From the IMG/VR virus record IMGVR_UViG_3300023199_000127, positions 1 through 64,000 of that record: a DNA stretch of 64,000 bases; one strand, given 5' to 3'. Source of the DNA: a virus. The position numbers were made by a program, and so were the translations under genes. This document shows positions 22,628 to 30,602 of the stretch, in pieces; the stretch's first letter is position 1, and the number at the start of each line of letters is the position of its first letter. The notes below the pieces were generated by a model, which saw only the letters and a program-made list of their open reading frames with translations, was not told the origin of the DNA and made no database searches.

Positions 22628-23611
22628 ATGACCGACCTTCGCATCCCCCGGGGTTACGGTGCTTTCCGCGTTCCCTACAACGAGTCGCAGGAAGGCCGTC
22701 GCCCGACGTTCCAGAACGTCAAGCCGGCGTTGTTCCTGCCCGTTGCCAAGGTGGACCAGCACAAGCACGACCCGATCGTGCTCCTGCCTGGTACGTTCGT
22801 TGGCCGACTGGCTGTAGACGCCTCCGGCATTCCGGACGCGTATCGCGCCAGCCAGCCGCTCGTTCCCGCCTGCCCCGCGGCATACACTGTCACCTACGGT
22901 GATAACGATGTCGACTCCGACAACTTCTGGGGTGGTGGCACTCCGGATCTCGATTCGGGTGACGGTACCGACAAGGTTTCCGCATCTGGTGCGAGCTCCG
23001 ACACCGTCCCGGCCACGAAGCCCCTCGGCGTCGTGTACCAGCCTGTCTACGCCAGCTTCCTGGCGGACCGCTTCACGAACTACGAGCGGCAGCAGCGCAC
23101 GACCTCGTGGCTGGCCTGGGGCCAGAACATCGAGATCCCGGCAATGACTGCCAACGAGCGCGCCATCAACATTGGCGACCTCGTCGTGGTCGACGGAGTC
23201 GCAGGCTCGCTGAGCTACGACCCGGACAACTTCGGCACCAACCGTATCGGCCGACTGGTTTCCCTTGAGGACGCAATCGCCACCCGTGTCTCGGGCGGCG
23301 ATGAGGCCGACATCGAGAGCGCTGTCAACTTCATGGACTTTGTTGTCGGCCGCTGTGTCGGCAAGCACAAGCTTGTGTCGCAGACCAGCGCATCCGCTGG
23401 CCAGCTGCTTTCGGCAGCTCGTACGGCTTCGAACGTCGATGTCTCGACGCTCAATAGCGACTACGAGTATGACAACCTCCGCAAGGTCCAGACTGTCCCG
23501 GGTCTGGGTCTGGCCGGCTCCGGCACGGAAGGCATCCCGGGTTACTTCGACTACGCAACGGCGGATGCGAACGGCGACTTCTGGGCCCTCGAGATCGAGG
23601 TGCGCGTCTAA
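22628..23611 (+). CDS. Probable head decoration or capsid accessory protein, 327 aa
   Basis: ATG 22628 has AAAGGA about 12 nt upstream after a 64-nt gap. The protein is beta-rich, with strands such as TIGDLVVVDG-like turns (INIGDLVVVDGVAGSL), a Gly/Ser/Asp-rich loop at about 105-125, and an acidic composition. It uses strongly C-ending codons, like the capsid gene that follows, which fits very high expression. Its position directly before the major capsid gene fits a decoration protein. No family was firmly recognised. Confidence 0.6.
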   Translation: MTDLRIPRGYGAFRVPYNESQEGRRPTFQNVKPALFLPVAKVDQHKHDPIVLLPGTFVGRLAVDASGIPDAYRASQPLVPACPAAYTVTYGDNDVDSDNFWGGGTPDLDSGDGTDKVSASGASSDTVPATKPLGVVYQPVYASFLADRFTNYERQQRTTSWLAWGQNIEIPAMTANERAINIGDLVVVDGVAGSLSYDPDNFGTNRIGRLVSLEDAIATRVSGGDEADIESAVNFMDFVVGRCVGKHKLVSQTSASAGQLLSAARTASNVDVSTLNSDYEYDNLRKVQTVPGLGLAGSGTEGIPGYFDYATADANGDFWALEIEVRV

Positions 23612-23647
23612 GGCGCCCGAACAGAGAACGAAAGGAACTCAACTCAG

Positions 23648-25105
23648 ATGAGCCTCCCCGAAATCACCAAGGACTCGCTCGAGAACGACGGCGTCAATCT
23701 TAGCGCCTTCTCCGATGAGCAGGTCGATGCCCTCCTGCACATTGTCAAGGCCCGCGACTCGCAGGTCGAGACGGAGATCGAGAAGCGCGTCGATGAGCGC
23801 CTCGAGCAGAGCAACCTGTCTGTCGACCAGGCAGAGGCCATGCGCATGAAGTACGGCATCAAGCGCCGTCATCTTCGCGACATGGACAAGCGGTACATCC
23901 GCAACCTCGAGATCTGGCGCAACAACGGCGTTGATCCGGATGACCCGGAGATTCGCTGGAACTACAAGGACCTGGCAGATGCCGATGCACGGCGTCTCGA
24001 GGACGCTCGGAGCGGCAAGCTCGAGCGTGCCGAGTACGTCGACACGCAGTTCTCCACGGACCAGCCGCTGCTCATCCCCAAGGTGATCAGCCAGGTCGTC
24101 CGTGAGGCTGTCGAGCCTCGGATCGTTCTGCAGGACCTCCTGCAGCGTCTCAGCTTCTCGGCAGGTACGCAGATCACCTTCCCCGCCGTCAGCGCCATGC
24201 GCGCCGGCGACGTGGACGAGGGTGCTGAGTACCCGACCGGTCGTCTCGAGATGGCCGGCCAGGTCACCGCAACCCTGGGCAAGTCCGGTATCGGCGTCCA
24301 GATGACCGAGGAGATGATTCGCTACTCCATGATGGACGTGATGACCATGCACCTCCGCGCTGCGGGCCGTGCACTCATCCGCCACAAGGAGCAGAAGGTC
24401 TCCGACCTGATCGCGGCACAGGGCTCCACCTTCCGTGACAACGTCACGGCAGGCGGCACCCGCACGAGTGGTCGCGCTTTCGACGGCACCCTGAATGGCA
24501 CGATGCACATCGATGACATATTCGATGCCTATGCAGACATGGCCGACCAGGGCTTCCAGGCGAACACGCTGATCATGCACCCCTTCGGGTGGCTGATCTT
24601 CGCCAAGGATGCAACGCTCCGTCACGTCGGGTTCATGAACAATGGCCCGATGTTCCAGAACTACCAGGGTGAGGTCGGCAACGCTCCCCAGTGGCGCATC
24701 GGTGGTCTCAACCAGACCTCCGTGGTCTCGGCTCCCGAGGCGATCGCTGGCACCTACACGAACGTGCCGAACACGCTCCCGACCGGCATGCGGATCATCG
24801 TGAGCCCGTATGTGCCGTTCAACAGCTCCACGAACACCACCGACATCTGGATGTGCGATGTCAACGAGCTCGGCATCCTGGTGGTCGACGAGGAGGTCAC
24901 GACGGACGAGTGGGTCGATTCGGCCCGTGATATCCGCCACGTCAAGCTGCGTGAGCGCTACGGCCTCGCGCTGCTGAACAATGGCACTGCCCTCCGGCAG
25001 TTCAAGGATGTCTACATCGGCAAGAACTTCCCGGTTGAGGACCGTGCGGTCTGGGAGGCCGGCACCGGCGCCCTGCCCACCGGCTTCAGCCTGGGTGGCT
25101 TCTAG
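23648..25105 (+). CDS. Major capsid protein (HK97 fold), 485 aa
   Basis: AAAGGAA precedes ATG 23648. The first 110 residues are charged helix (QVETEIEKRVDERLEQ), likely a delta-like segment that the phage protease could remove. The body has features of HK97-type capsids: LLIPKVISQVVREAVEPRIV at about 138-157, FPAVSAMRAGDVDEGAEYP (about 179-197), GKSGIGVQMTEEMI (about 214-227), LIMHPFGW (about 311-318) and a C-terminal DIRHVKLRERYGLALLN. Codons are strongly biased to C endings. It is followed by a strong terminator, as expected for the most abundant product. Confidence 0.88.
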   Translation: MSLPEITKDSLENDGVNLSAFSDEQVDALLHIVKARDSQVETEIEKRVDERLEQSNLSVDQAEAMRMKYGIKRRHLRDMDKRYIRNLEIWRNNGVDPDDPEIRWNYKDLADADARRLEDARSGKLERAEYVDTQFSTDQPLLIPKVISQVVREAVEPRIVLQDLLQRLSFSAGTQITFPAVSAMRAGDVDEGAEYPTGRLEMAGQVTATLGKSGIGVQMTEEMIRYSMMDVMTMHLRAAGRALIRHKEQKVSDLIAAQGSTFRDNVTAGGTRTSGRAFDGTLNGTMHIDDIFDAYADMADQGFQANTLIMHPFGWLIFAKDATLRHVGFMNNGPMFQNYQGEVGNAPQWRIGGLNQTSVVSAPEAIAGTYTNVPNTLPTGMRIIVSPYVPFNSSTNTTDIWMCDVNELGILVVDEEVTTDEWVDSARDIRHVKLRERYGLALLNNGTALRQFKDVYIGKNFPVEDRAVWEAGTGALPTGFSLGGF

Positions 25106-25122
25106 TCTTCCTCTCCTTCTTC

Positions 25123-25131
25123 TGCTACAAT
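25123..25131 (+). promoter_or_regulatory. Extended -10 element TGCTACAAT abutting a terminator
   Basis: TGn plus TACAAT with no clear -35. The box ends 2 nt before the terminator stem, so transcription from it would begin inside the hairpin's left arm. The same arrangement occurs at 32760-32768. Confidence 0.5.
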
Positions 25132-25132
25132 C

Positions 25133-25170
25133 AACGGGGTCGGGGGCATCAGCCCCTGACCCCGTTTCTC
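25133..25170 (+). terminator. Strong terminator after the capsid gene
   Basis: AACGGGGTC pairs with GACCCCGTT, and GGGG with CCCC, through one G-U pair, around a CATCAG loop; TTTCTC follows. It lies 28 nt after the capsid stop. Confidence 0.88.
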
Positions 25171-25205
25171 TATGATTTCTGCAGTATCCTGAGTGAGGAG
25201 AATCA

Positions 25206-25898
25206 ATGCCCGAAACCAAGACCAAAAAGAAGCCCCTTGGCCGCCAGATTGCTGGATCCACGGAAGCGCCCCCGAGCCCCTCAAAGCTTGCTGGCCGGCT
25301 TCTGTCCCTTGACCTGAACAAGCGTTCCTTCTTCGAGTTCCCGGATCGACGTGACTTCTCGCTGACGCGAGTGGTCCCGTCTGCGAAGCTCCCGGACAAC
25401 TTGACCCAGGGCGAGGTTCAGATGCTCACCGTGGCTATTGCCCGCGGCGAGGTAGTGCTCGGCAAGGCGCCGGCACTGAAGATCAAGAAGGATCTGAACA
25501 AGGTCCGACCTTACGTCCAGTTCATCGAGAACAAGCTCTCGTTCTCCGCTATCCAGAAGCGTGTGAACGAGATCGTGATGGCTGGGGCCAACATCAATGG
25601 CTCCGGGTACAACGCTCGTGAGGTGCTCGAGATGCTCATCGAGAAGGAGATGGTGGGCCAGAGCAGGAACGATGTCCTCAACTACCTTCACAACGCGCTA
25701 GAGCGCGTCCCTGGGCACGCCACGCCGGCTGACGAGCCTGGCACCCACGAGGTCCATGAGGTCGTTGCAGGGGGCGTCACGGACGTCCAGCCCGATCTTG
25801 ATCGAACCCACGGTGGCTCGGGTGCTGCTGGTGGGAGCTCTAGTGCAAAGCATGCAATCGGCAAGGAGCCGAGTGCATCAGACAAGGCGAAGCTCTAA
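25206..25898 (+). CDS. Head accessory protein, 230 aa
   Basis: GAGGAG lies 7 nt before ATG 25206. The N-terminal 30 residues are basic and Pro-rich. The middle is helical and charged (about 70-165, with KIKKDLNKVRPYVQFIENKL and NAREVLEMLIEKEMV). The last 60 residues are Gly/Ser/Thr-rich and probably disordered. It is the first gene after the capsid terminator. The function is unknown; a head-assembly or vertex protein fits the position. Confidence 0.55.
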   Translation: MPETKTKKKPLGRQIAGSTEAPPSPSKLAGRLLSLDLNKRSFFEFPDRRDFSLTRVVPSAKLPDNLTQGEVQMLTVAIARGEVVLGKAPALKIKKDLNKVRPYVQFIENKLSFSAIQKRVNEIVMAGANINGSGYNAREVLEMLIEKEMVGQSRNDVLNYLHNALERVPGHATPADEPGTHEVHEVVAGGVTDVQPDLDRTHGGSGAAGGSSSAKHAIGKEPSASDKAKL

Positions 25899-25901
25899 CC
25901 C

Positions 25902-27341
25902 ATGGGCGTCCCCACCCTTTCCAGCACGTCACCGATTCAGGGTGCGACCAATGTCGATCTGAACGCAGCCATCTCCGCGCTCTTCTCGGAGGCAATGGAT
26001 GAGGTTTACGTTATCGGCGCGTTGGTCCAGCTGAGAAATGTGGCTCTGGATGAGGTGGTGGACGCCTCCCTCTCCCTGTCTAGTGATGGGCTCACCATCA
26101 CTCTCACTCCGGCCCGCCTGCTCATTCCCAATAGCACCTACAAGCTCACGCTGGTAGGTGCTAATACGGCAGGCGCGCTGGGTGCTCTTCAGAGTACAAC
26201 CGGGGATGATCTAACTACTACGCAGATCATCACGTTCACGACCGGCGAGGAAATCTCCACGTCGGGTCTGGCTAAGACGGAAGAAGAGAGCGCCCAGGAG
26301 GGCGATCTCTCACTCCCGTCCAATGTAAAGGTCACCCCCGGTGGACTCTCTGTTTTGGAGACCACGCCCAAGAACCATTCTTTCGGAAATGATCTTGCGC
26401 TAGATGAGATCATGATCCGGTTCTCGGACTCCATCGACTCTTCTCTCGTAAACGAAGAGACGGTGGACGTTGATATCTTCCCCTTCTTCGAGGAAGACAA
26501 GCACTATGCCCTTGACGTGACACGCGCCGATGGAACGGTGTGTGGGCAATTTGAATTCGAGGGTACTGCAGATCCGACTGGTGGGCCTCTCGATTTCACC
26601 CCTCCGTCTGGTACGCTCAGCGTAACAGGCAACAAGATCTTGTGGACTCGAGACACCGGCGGGAACCCCTTCCCCTACAATGCCTGTGTCGAGATCACCT
26701 TGGACTCTACCCTGGCAGACACAGGTGGTAACACTCTGGGCAAGGACAAGCGGTTCACGTTCTGCTCCAAGCCCTTCCCGGACTGGGTGAAGATCCGCAA
26801 GATTCGCCACAAGATGTATCCGATCGACATCTCTAGATTCGCTGACGACTTCATTGGACTGACTCTATGGACAGCATCCATGGAGATCGGAAACTGGATC
26901 AGGTGGGCGCTCGAGGATCTATGCTTGCCCCCTCGTACGGTGAAACAGCTCCTGACCTGCAAGACGGTCGCGGAGATGTTCTATGTGATGCAGGCGGAGC
27001 ATCAGATGAAGCAGGGCCAGTACAAGAGGCTTGGAGACTTTGAGGTCGAGTTCAGGCATCCCACTTCACGTAGCGCAGATACGAAGCCTGCTGCTTTGCA
27101 GGAGGCTGAGTCCTGTATCGAAAAGCTCAAGCGTCGTCTTACTGCCTACTGGCACCGTCCGCGCGCTTTCGTCAAGGGAGTTGGCTCCACTTACGATCGT
27201 CCGGATTATCGCCGGCGTCTCTGGCGTCAGGCTCTTGCCTTCACGAACTCCGCGCACCCGATTGTCGAGGATCTTCCGGGAGCTAACTTGGGTACGGAAA
27301 GACATTCTGGAACGCCTGGTGCGTTCGATCCCTGGAGTTAG
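25902..27341 (+). CDS. Head/neck protein with two Ig-like (Big_5-type) domains, 479 aa
   Basis: Two bacterial Ig-like domains open the protein. The first (about 1-115) starts TSPIQGATNVDLNAAIS followed by FSEAMDE; the second (about 145-290) has TTPKNHSFGNDLALDE and RFSDSID, and ends with FTFC. This P...V.....I...FS..MD pattern is typical of SbsA/Big_5 Ig-like domains. The remaining 180 residues are helical and basic (RLWRQALAFTNSAHP) and probably attach it to the virion. The two domains would be displayed outside, as on other phage heads. Confidence 0.6.
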   Translation: MGVPTLSSTSPIQGATNVDLNAAISALFSEAMDEVYVIGALVQLRNVALDEVVDASLSLSSDGLTITLTPARLLIPNSTYKLTLVGANTAGALGALQSTTGDDLTTTQIITFTTGEEISTSGLAKTEEESAQEGDLSLPSNVKVTPGGLSVLETTPKNHSFGNDLALDEIMIRFSDSIDSSLVNEETVDVDIFPFFEEDKHYALDVTRADGTVCGQFEFEGTADPTGGPLDFTPPSGTLSVTGNKILWTRDTGGNPFPYNACVEITLDSTLADTGGNTLGKDKRFTFCSKPFPDWVKIRKIRHKMYPIDISRFADDFIGLTLWTASMEIGNWIRWALEDLCLPPRTVKQLLTCKTVAEMFYVMQAEHQMKQGQYKRLGDFEVEFRHPTSRSADTKPAALQEAESCIEKLKRRLTAYWHRPRAFVKGVGSTYDRPDYRRRLWRQALAFTNSAHPIVEDLPGANLGTERHSGTPGAFDPWS

Positions 27342-27346
27342 GCGTT

Positions 27347-27676
27347 ATGGGTGACAGCAATAAGACCGATAAGGACCTTGAAGTGCGCCGAGACAATGCA
27401 AAAGGCTTCTACATTTCTGGCAACGTAAAGTGGATCACAGAGGTATTGGTGATCATCTTTGCAGTTGGTATGGGATGGGCTACGTTGGCCGCCCAACAGA
27501 ATACCAACAAAGCTGAACTCACCAGGCAGTACACGGTTATTCGAGAGCTGATTAATGATCGCCGCGATCATGAATCGCGGCTGGTAATTCTCGAACAGAA
27601 GGCCGAGAGTACGAAGGAAACCCTGGTGGAGATGAAAGACATGTTGAAGGAGATTATCAGAAAGGTAGATAAGTAA
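27347..27676 (+). CDS. Single-span membrane protein with C-terminal coiled coil, 109 aa
   Basis: A polar N-terminus (about 26 residues) is followed by one hydrophobic helix (about 27-49, WITEVLVIIFAVGMGWATLA) and a 60-residue charged coiled coil (ESRLVILEQKAESTKETLVEM). This is the topology of i-spanins (Rz) and roughly of XhlA-like proteins. It is odd among head and decoration genes. Its TAA overlaps the next ATG. A lysis role or a membrane-contacting virion role are both possible. Confidence 0.55.
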   Translation: MGDSNKTDKDLEVRRDNAKGFYISGNVKWITEVLVIIFAVGMGWATLAAQQNTNKAELTRQYTVIRELINDRRDHESRLVILEQKAESTKETLVEMKDMLKEIIRKVDK

Positions 27677-27963
27677 TGGCACATCCCGAAGATGTCATCA
27701 ATCCCAGCAACCTAGTTACTGGTAGTCAGGCCATCAGTGGTACTGCCGCTGAGATGCTTGAAGCTCAAGATGGAGCTCGAGGCGGTCTGGTCATCAATAA
27801 TCAGAGCGACGATGTGGCATACATTGCCATGGGTTCCGCTGCAGACAATGATGCGTTTCCCCTTGCGGCCAATGGGGGCGAACTTGCTCTCGGCGATTAC
27901 CGCGGTGCAGTCTGGATCAGGGGAGACGGCTCAGGCCGTGTACACTACGCTTACACCCTCTAG
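27676..27963 (+). CDS. Small beta-sandwich virion protein, 95 aa
   Basis: Starts in a TAATG overlap. The sequence alternates short strands with Gly turns (GGLVINNQSDDVAYIAMG; RGAVWIRGDGSGRVHYAYTL), a pattern common in small phage head-fibre or decoration proteins. No Cys, signal or membrane segment is present. It probably binds the capsid surface, perhaps as the base for the LamG-like protein that follows 8 nt later. Confidence 0.55.
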   Translation: MAHPEDVINPSNLVTGSQAISGTAAEMLEAQDGARGGLVINNQSDDVAYIAMGSAADNDAFPLAANGGELALGDYRGAVWIRGDGSGRVHYAYTL

Positions 27964-27971
27964 AAGGTATC

Positions 27972-28847
27972 GTGGGCATACGTCAACGTCGTAACCGATA
28001 TCTACACCGTGGTCGTCCTATGGGCGATTGGGCATACGGTGGCCTGGGCGGCCCTATGGGCCGGCCTGCGGCTATTGTTGGTGGTGGAGGTGGCGGTGGA
28101 TATCCCACAGCTCTCGTACTCCTGTCTCCCAATCTAGATGAGACAAACGATCCGTTAAATCAGGGCACCCTTGGTGGCCAGGCAGTGAACGGAAACGGTG
28201 TAGATCCGGATACCACTTGGGATGTGAATACCACGACTAGGGATGGAGTAAACGTGTGGGTGGCTTCTCATCCCTCCAGCTCTATTACACTGGACCTGAG
28301 CGCTCTGGGGTTTGACGATGACTATCTGCCTGTCAGTGGGACTGATAAATCATTGACTCTTGTCATTATGACCTATGTAGATGGTTCTTTGTCTGATCGT
28401 GCTGATTACGCTGGGCTCATTGGCTCTGGTGGTGCATCGACGGCCATTGTAGGTTTGCAAAATGAACTTGGTGGCTCTCAACCTGAGTGGGAGATTCATG
28501 CAGGTAATCAGGAAGACAATTTTGATAACGGCAATGGAAACAATGCATGGAATCTATGGGTTATTGATGTTGCGTATACCTGGGATGGGGGAGCAGGACG
28601 ACATGCACGAGTAGTTCATGCTTACAGGAACGATATGACCTCTGCTGTCTTGGATGATACAGGCGTAGCCAATATCTTTCCCAAGACAGCTGGTGGTACA
28701 GAGTTCTATATTGGGAGCAACAGTAAAGACATGGAACCATTTTCTGAGATTGCATACGCTTCACTGCATGCTGGTATCATGGATGAAGAGACGCGTGCTA
28801 ATCTCAAGTCACATCTCGAGACAACTCATGGAGTGACATTTGCATAA
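27972..28847 (+). CDS. LamG/concanavalin-A-like surface protein, 291 aa
   Basis: GTG 27972 has AGAAGGT 4 nt upstream. A Gly-rich hinge (GGLGGPMGRPAAIVGGGGGGG, in two parts around residues 23-43) leads to a beta-rich domain of about 240 residues. SITLDLSALGFDDDY, LTLVIMTYVDG, VIDVAYTWDG and GTEFYIGSNS suggest a jelly-roll lectin of the laminin-G type, ending DEETRANLKSHLETTH. The codons are more AT-rich than in the neighbours, which suggests separate acquisition. A likely role is binding sugars from the head surface. Confidence 0.55.
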   Translation: MGIRQRRNRYLHRGRPMGDWAYGGLGGPMGRPAAIVGGGGGGGYPTALVLLSPNLDETNDPLNQGTLGGQAVNGNGVDPDTTWDVNTTTRDGVNVWVASHPSSSITLDLSALGFDDDYLPVSGTDKSLTLVIMTYVDGSLSDRADYAGLIGSGGASTAIVGLQNELGGSQPEWEIHAGNQEDNFDNGNGNNAWNLWVIDVAYTWDGGAGRHARVVHAYRNDMTSAVLDDTGVANIFPKTAGGTEFYIGSNSKDMEPFSEIAYASLHAGIMDEETRANLKSHLETTHGVTFA

Positions 28848-29395
28848 TGGGTATTGTTGATGATGTCCCGGAGTGGGGTAACACCACCCCCGATGGGATC
28901 CCTGATCCTTTGCTAACGAACCCCTTTGATGGGGAAGTGAATACTCGTGTCGAGTTCGACAAGCTCATCAGGAGGTACGGCCACTTCGTCGTGCTTCGGC
29001 GTTTCTTGCGCCGAGCAGCACGACAGGACTCGTTTGATGAATTGTACGAGGAGGCCTCTAGAGATGCTCTGCGAAGGCTTACGGATGGACGCGCATACGT
29101 GGATCACCTGGTGCTTGCACGTAAGCGCACTGTGGTCCCTGGCTTTGAAAAACAGTCCGAGTTTGGTGAAGTGATCACCCCTGGACTGTTCTTCTACATG
29201 CAGCCGATTGCTGAGCCCACGGAAGAGGACTGGATTGTAGAGATTGCTCTGAACTCCACTGGAGCTCCGATTACTCCCTACAAAGCAGTGCGGTACTACA
29301 ACATCATGGACCCCCACGACCATCGTGACATCAAGGGTCAGCTCTCGCACTATCGTCTGAGAGTGGAACGGAGATCGGTCGATGGCCGGAAGTAA
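28847..29395 (+). CDS. Probable neck / head-completion protein, 182 aa
   Basis: TAATG start. An N-terminal acidic, Pro-rich segment is followed by a helix with clustered Arg (LIRRYGHFVVLRRFLRRAAR, about 41-60), then a beta-rich half (EDWIVEIALNSTGAPITPYK, about 125-145). Position between head decoration genes and the sheath gene suggests a head-tail connector. The family is not firmly recognised. It overlaps the next gene by 14 nt. Confidence 0.5.
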   Translation: MGIVDDVPEWGNTTPDGIPDPLLTNPFDGEVNTRVEFDKLIRRYGHFVVLRRFLRRAARQDSFDELYEEASRDALRRLTDGRAYVDHLVLARKRTVVPGFEKQSEFGEVITPGLFFYMQPIAEPTEEDWIVEIALNSTGAPITPYKAVRYYNIMDPHDHRDIKGQLSHYRLRVERRSVDGRK

Positions 29396-30572
29396 TGATC
29401 CCCGTGGGCGTCCCAACCTGGAGCGTGTAGATGAGATGCCCCCGGTGTATTACGATACACGCAAGCAGGGATGGCTCATCTCTCAGGGCATTCGTCCAGA
29501 AGGCCCTGATGATCCTCGTATCGGACAGCCTCCGCGGCAGAAGCGCCATCGCTCCGCTGATGAGGAAGAGTTCATTCGCCTTGTGGAGGAGGCAATGCGT
29601 CTCTACCAGATGACCTGGTACCCCTCTGGTAGGAACGCCAATCTCATCTACTTCCCCTTCATGTTCATTAAGCCCCAGACTACCTGGAAGCTGCGTAATG
29701 TTTCCACTGGTGAAAAGTATGCTGTTCAGCATGCTACGGTAGATGACACGGATCAGAACTTTACTGGTGCTGTTTTGCTGCGCCATGAGAGAGTGACCAG
29801 CCGTGGACCTATCCAGTCACCATTCTTTGCCCACGAAGGATCCAGGGACCGCGCCACGGACAGGTTGGTGTGGGAGGATGAGAAGGGCAAGATCATTGAG
29901 TTCCATCAGGCAGATCCTAACGTGCTCGCTTCAGAGCTCGTAGCTCTGTCTGATGAGGCAGATCAGGACGCCGGCACGCCGCCGTCCTTCCCGCCCACGA
30001 TCTCAGTGATGCTCGAGCGCCAGGAGCCTGGATCAATGGGCAAGGCTCCCTTCGGGGAGCCGAAGCAGCTCAAGCCCCATATCCGGGAGACTGTTGAGGA
30101 TCCTGGTGACCCCATCAACTATGCCTTGGAGATCCAGGGATGGTGGATGGACAACCTGTTTCAGTTTGATTGCTTCTCGCCCTCGGCCAAGGAAGCCAAC
30201 CGACTTGTGCGGTGGTTCAAGAACTTTATGGTCTGGTGCGAGGGGGTATTTATGCTGAACGGAGTCCAGCGCATCCTATATTGGGACCGTCGCTCGGATA
30301 GAGTCACGGAGAAATTCCGTGATCGTTTGGCCCAGAGACCCATCCGATACTACGCCCGCACGGAGGATTTTCACATCATCCGGCGCCGTAGAATCACCTC
30401 TCTCAAGCTCACAATACGCACCCAGGGCCGGCCTACAACGGCCCTTTTGACCGGTGAGGACACCGGAATTTCCGCCCCCGTCAATGGTTTCGATTTTTGG
30501 CATGATGAGACGGGAGGCTGGCTGGGTGGTAGTATTGGAATCGAGGAATCGATTCTCCCGTACGAGTTCTAG
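29382..30572 (+). CDS. Probable neck or tail-completion protein, 396 aa
   Basis: Starts within the end of the previous gene. It is rich in Arg, Trp and Phe, with beta segments (YFPFMFIKPQTTWKLRNV, about 90-107) and a helical WFKNFMVWCEGVFMLNGVQ around 278-296. The C-terminus is beta-like (RITSLKLTIRTQGR). It directly precedes the sheath, where tail terminator and neck genes usually lie in myophages. No motif decides the role. Confidence 0.5.
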   Translation: MAGSNDPRGRPNLERVDEMPPVYYDTRKQGWLISQGIRPEGPDDPRIGQPPRQKRHRSADEEEFIRLVEEAMRLYQMTWYPSGRNANLIYFPFMFIKPQTTWKLRNVSTGEKYAVQHATVDDTDQNFTGAVLLRHERVTSRGPIQSPFFAHEGSRDRATDRLVWEDEKGKIIEFHQADPNVLASELVALSDEADQDAGTPPSFPPTISVMLERQEPGSMGKAPFGEPKQLKPHIRETVEDPGDPINYALEIQGWWMDNLFQFDCFSPSAKEANRLVRWFKNFMVWCEGVFMLNGVQRILYWDRRSDRVTEKFRDRLAQRPIRYYARTEDFHIIRRRRITSLKLTIRTQGRPTTALLTGEDTGISAPVNGFDFWHDETGGWLGGSIGIEESILPYEF

Positions 30573-30602
30573 AACTATAGGAACCACGAGGAAAAACAAG
30601 CC

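Noticed and set aside
23639-25399. Long minus-strand open frame (586 codons) over the capsid gene
   Set aside because: It mirrors the capsid gene, whose biased C-ending codons leave few stops on the other strand. It has no ribosome site and no sensible protein composition.
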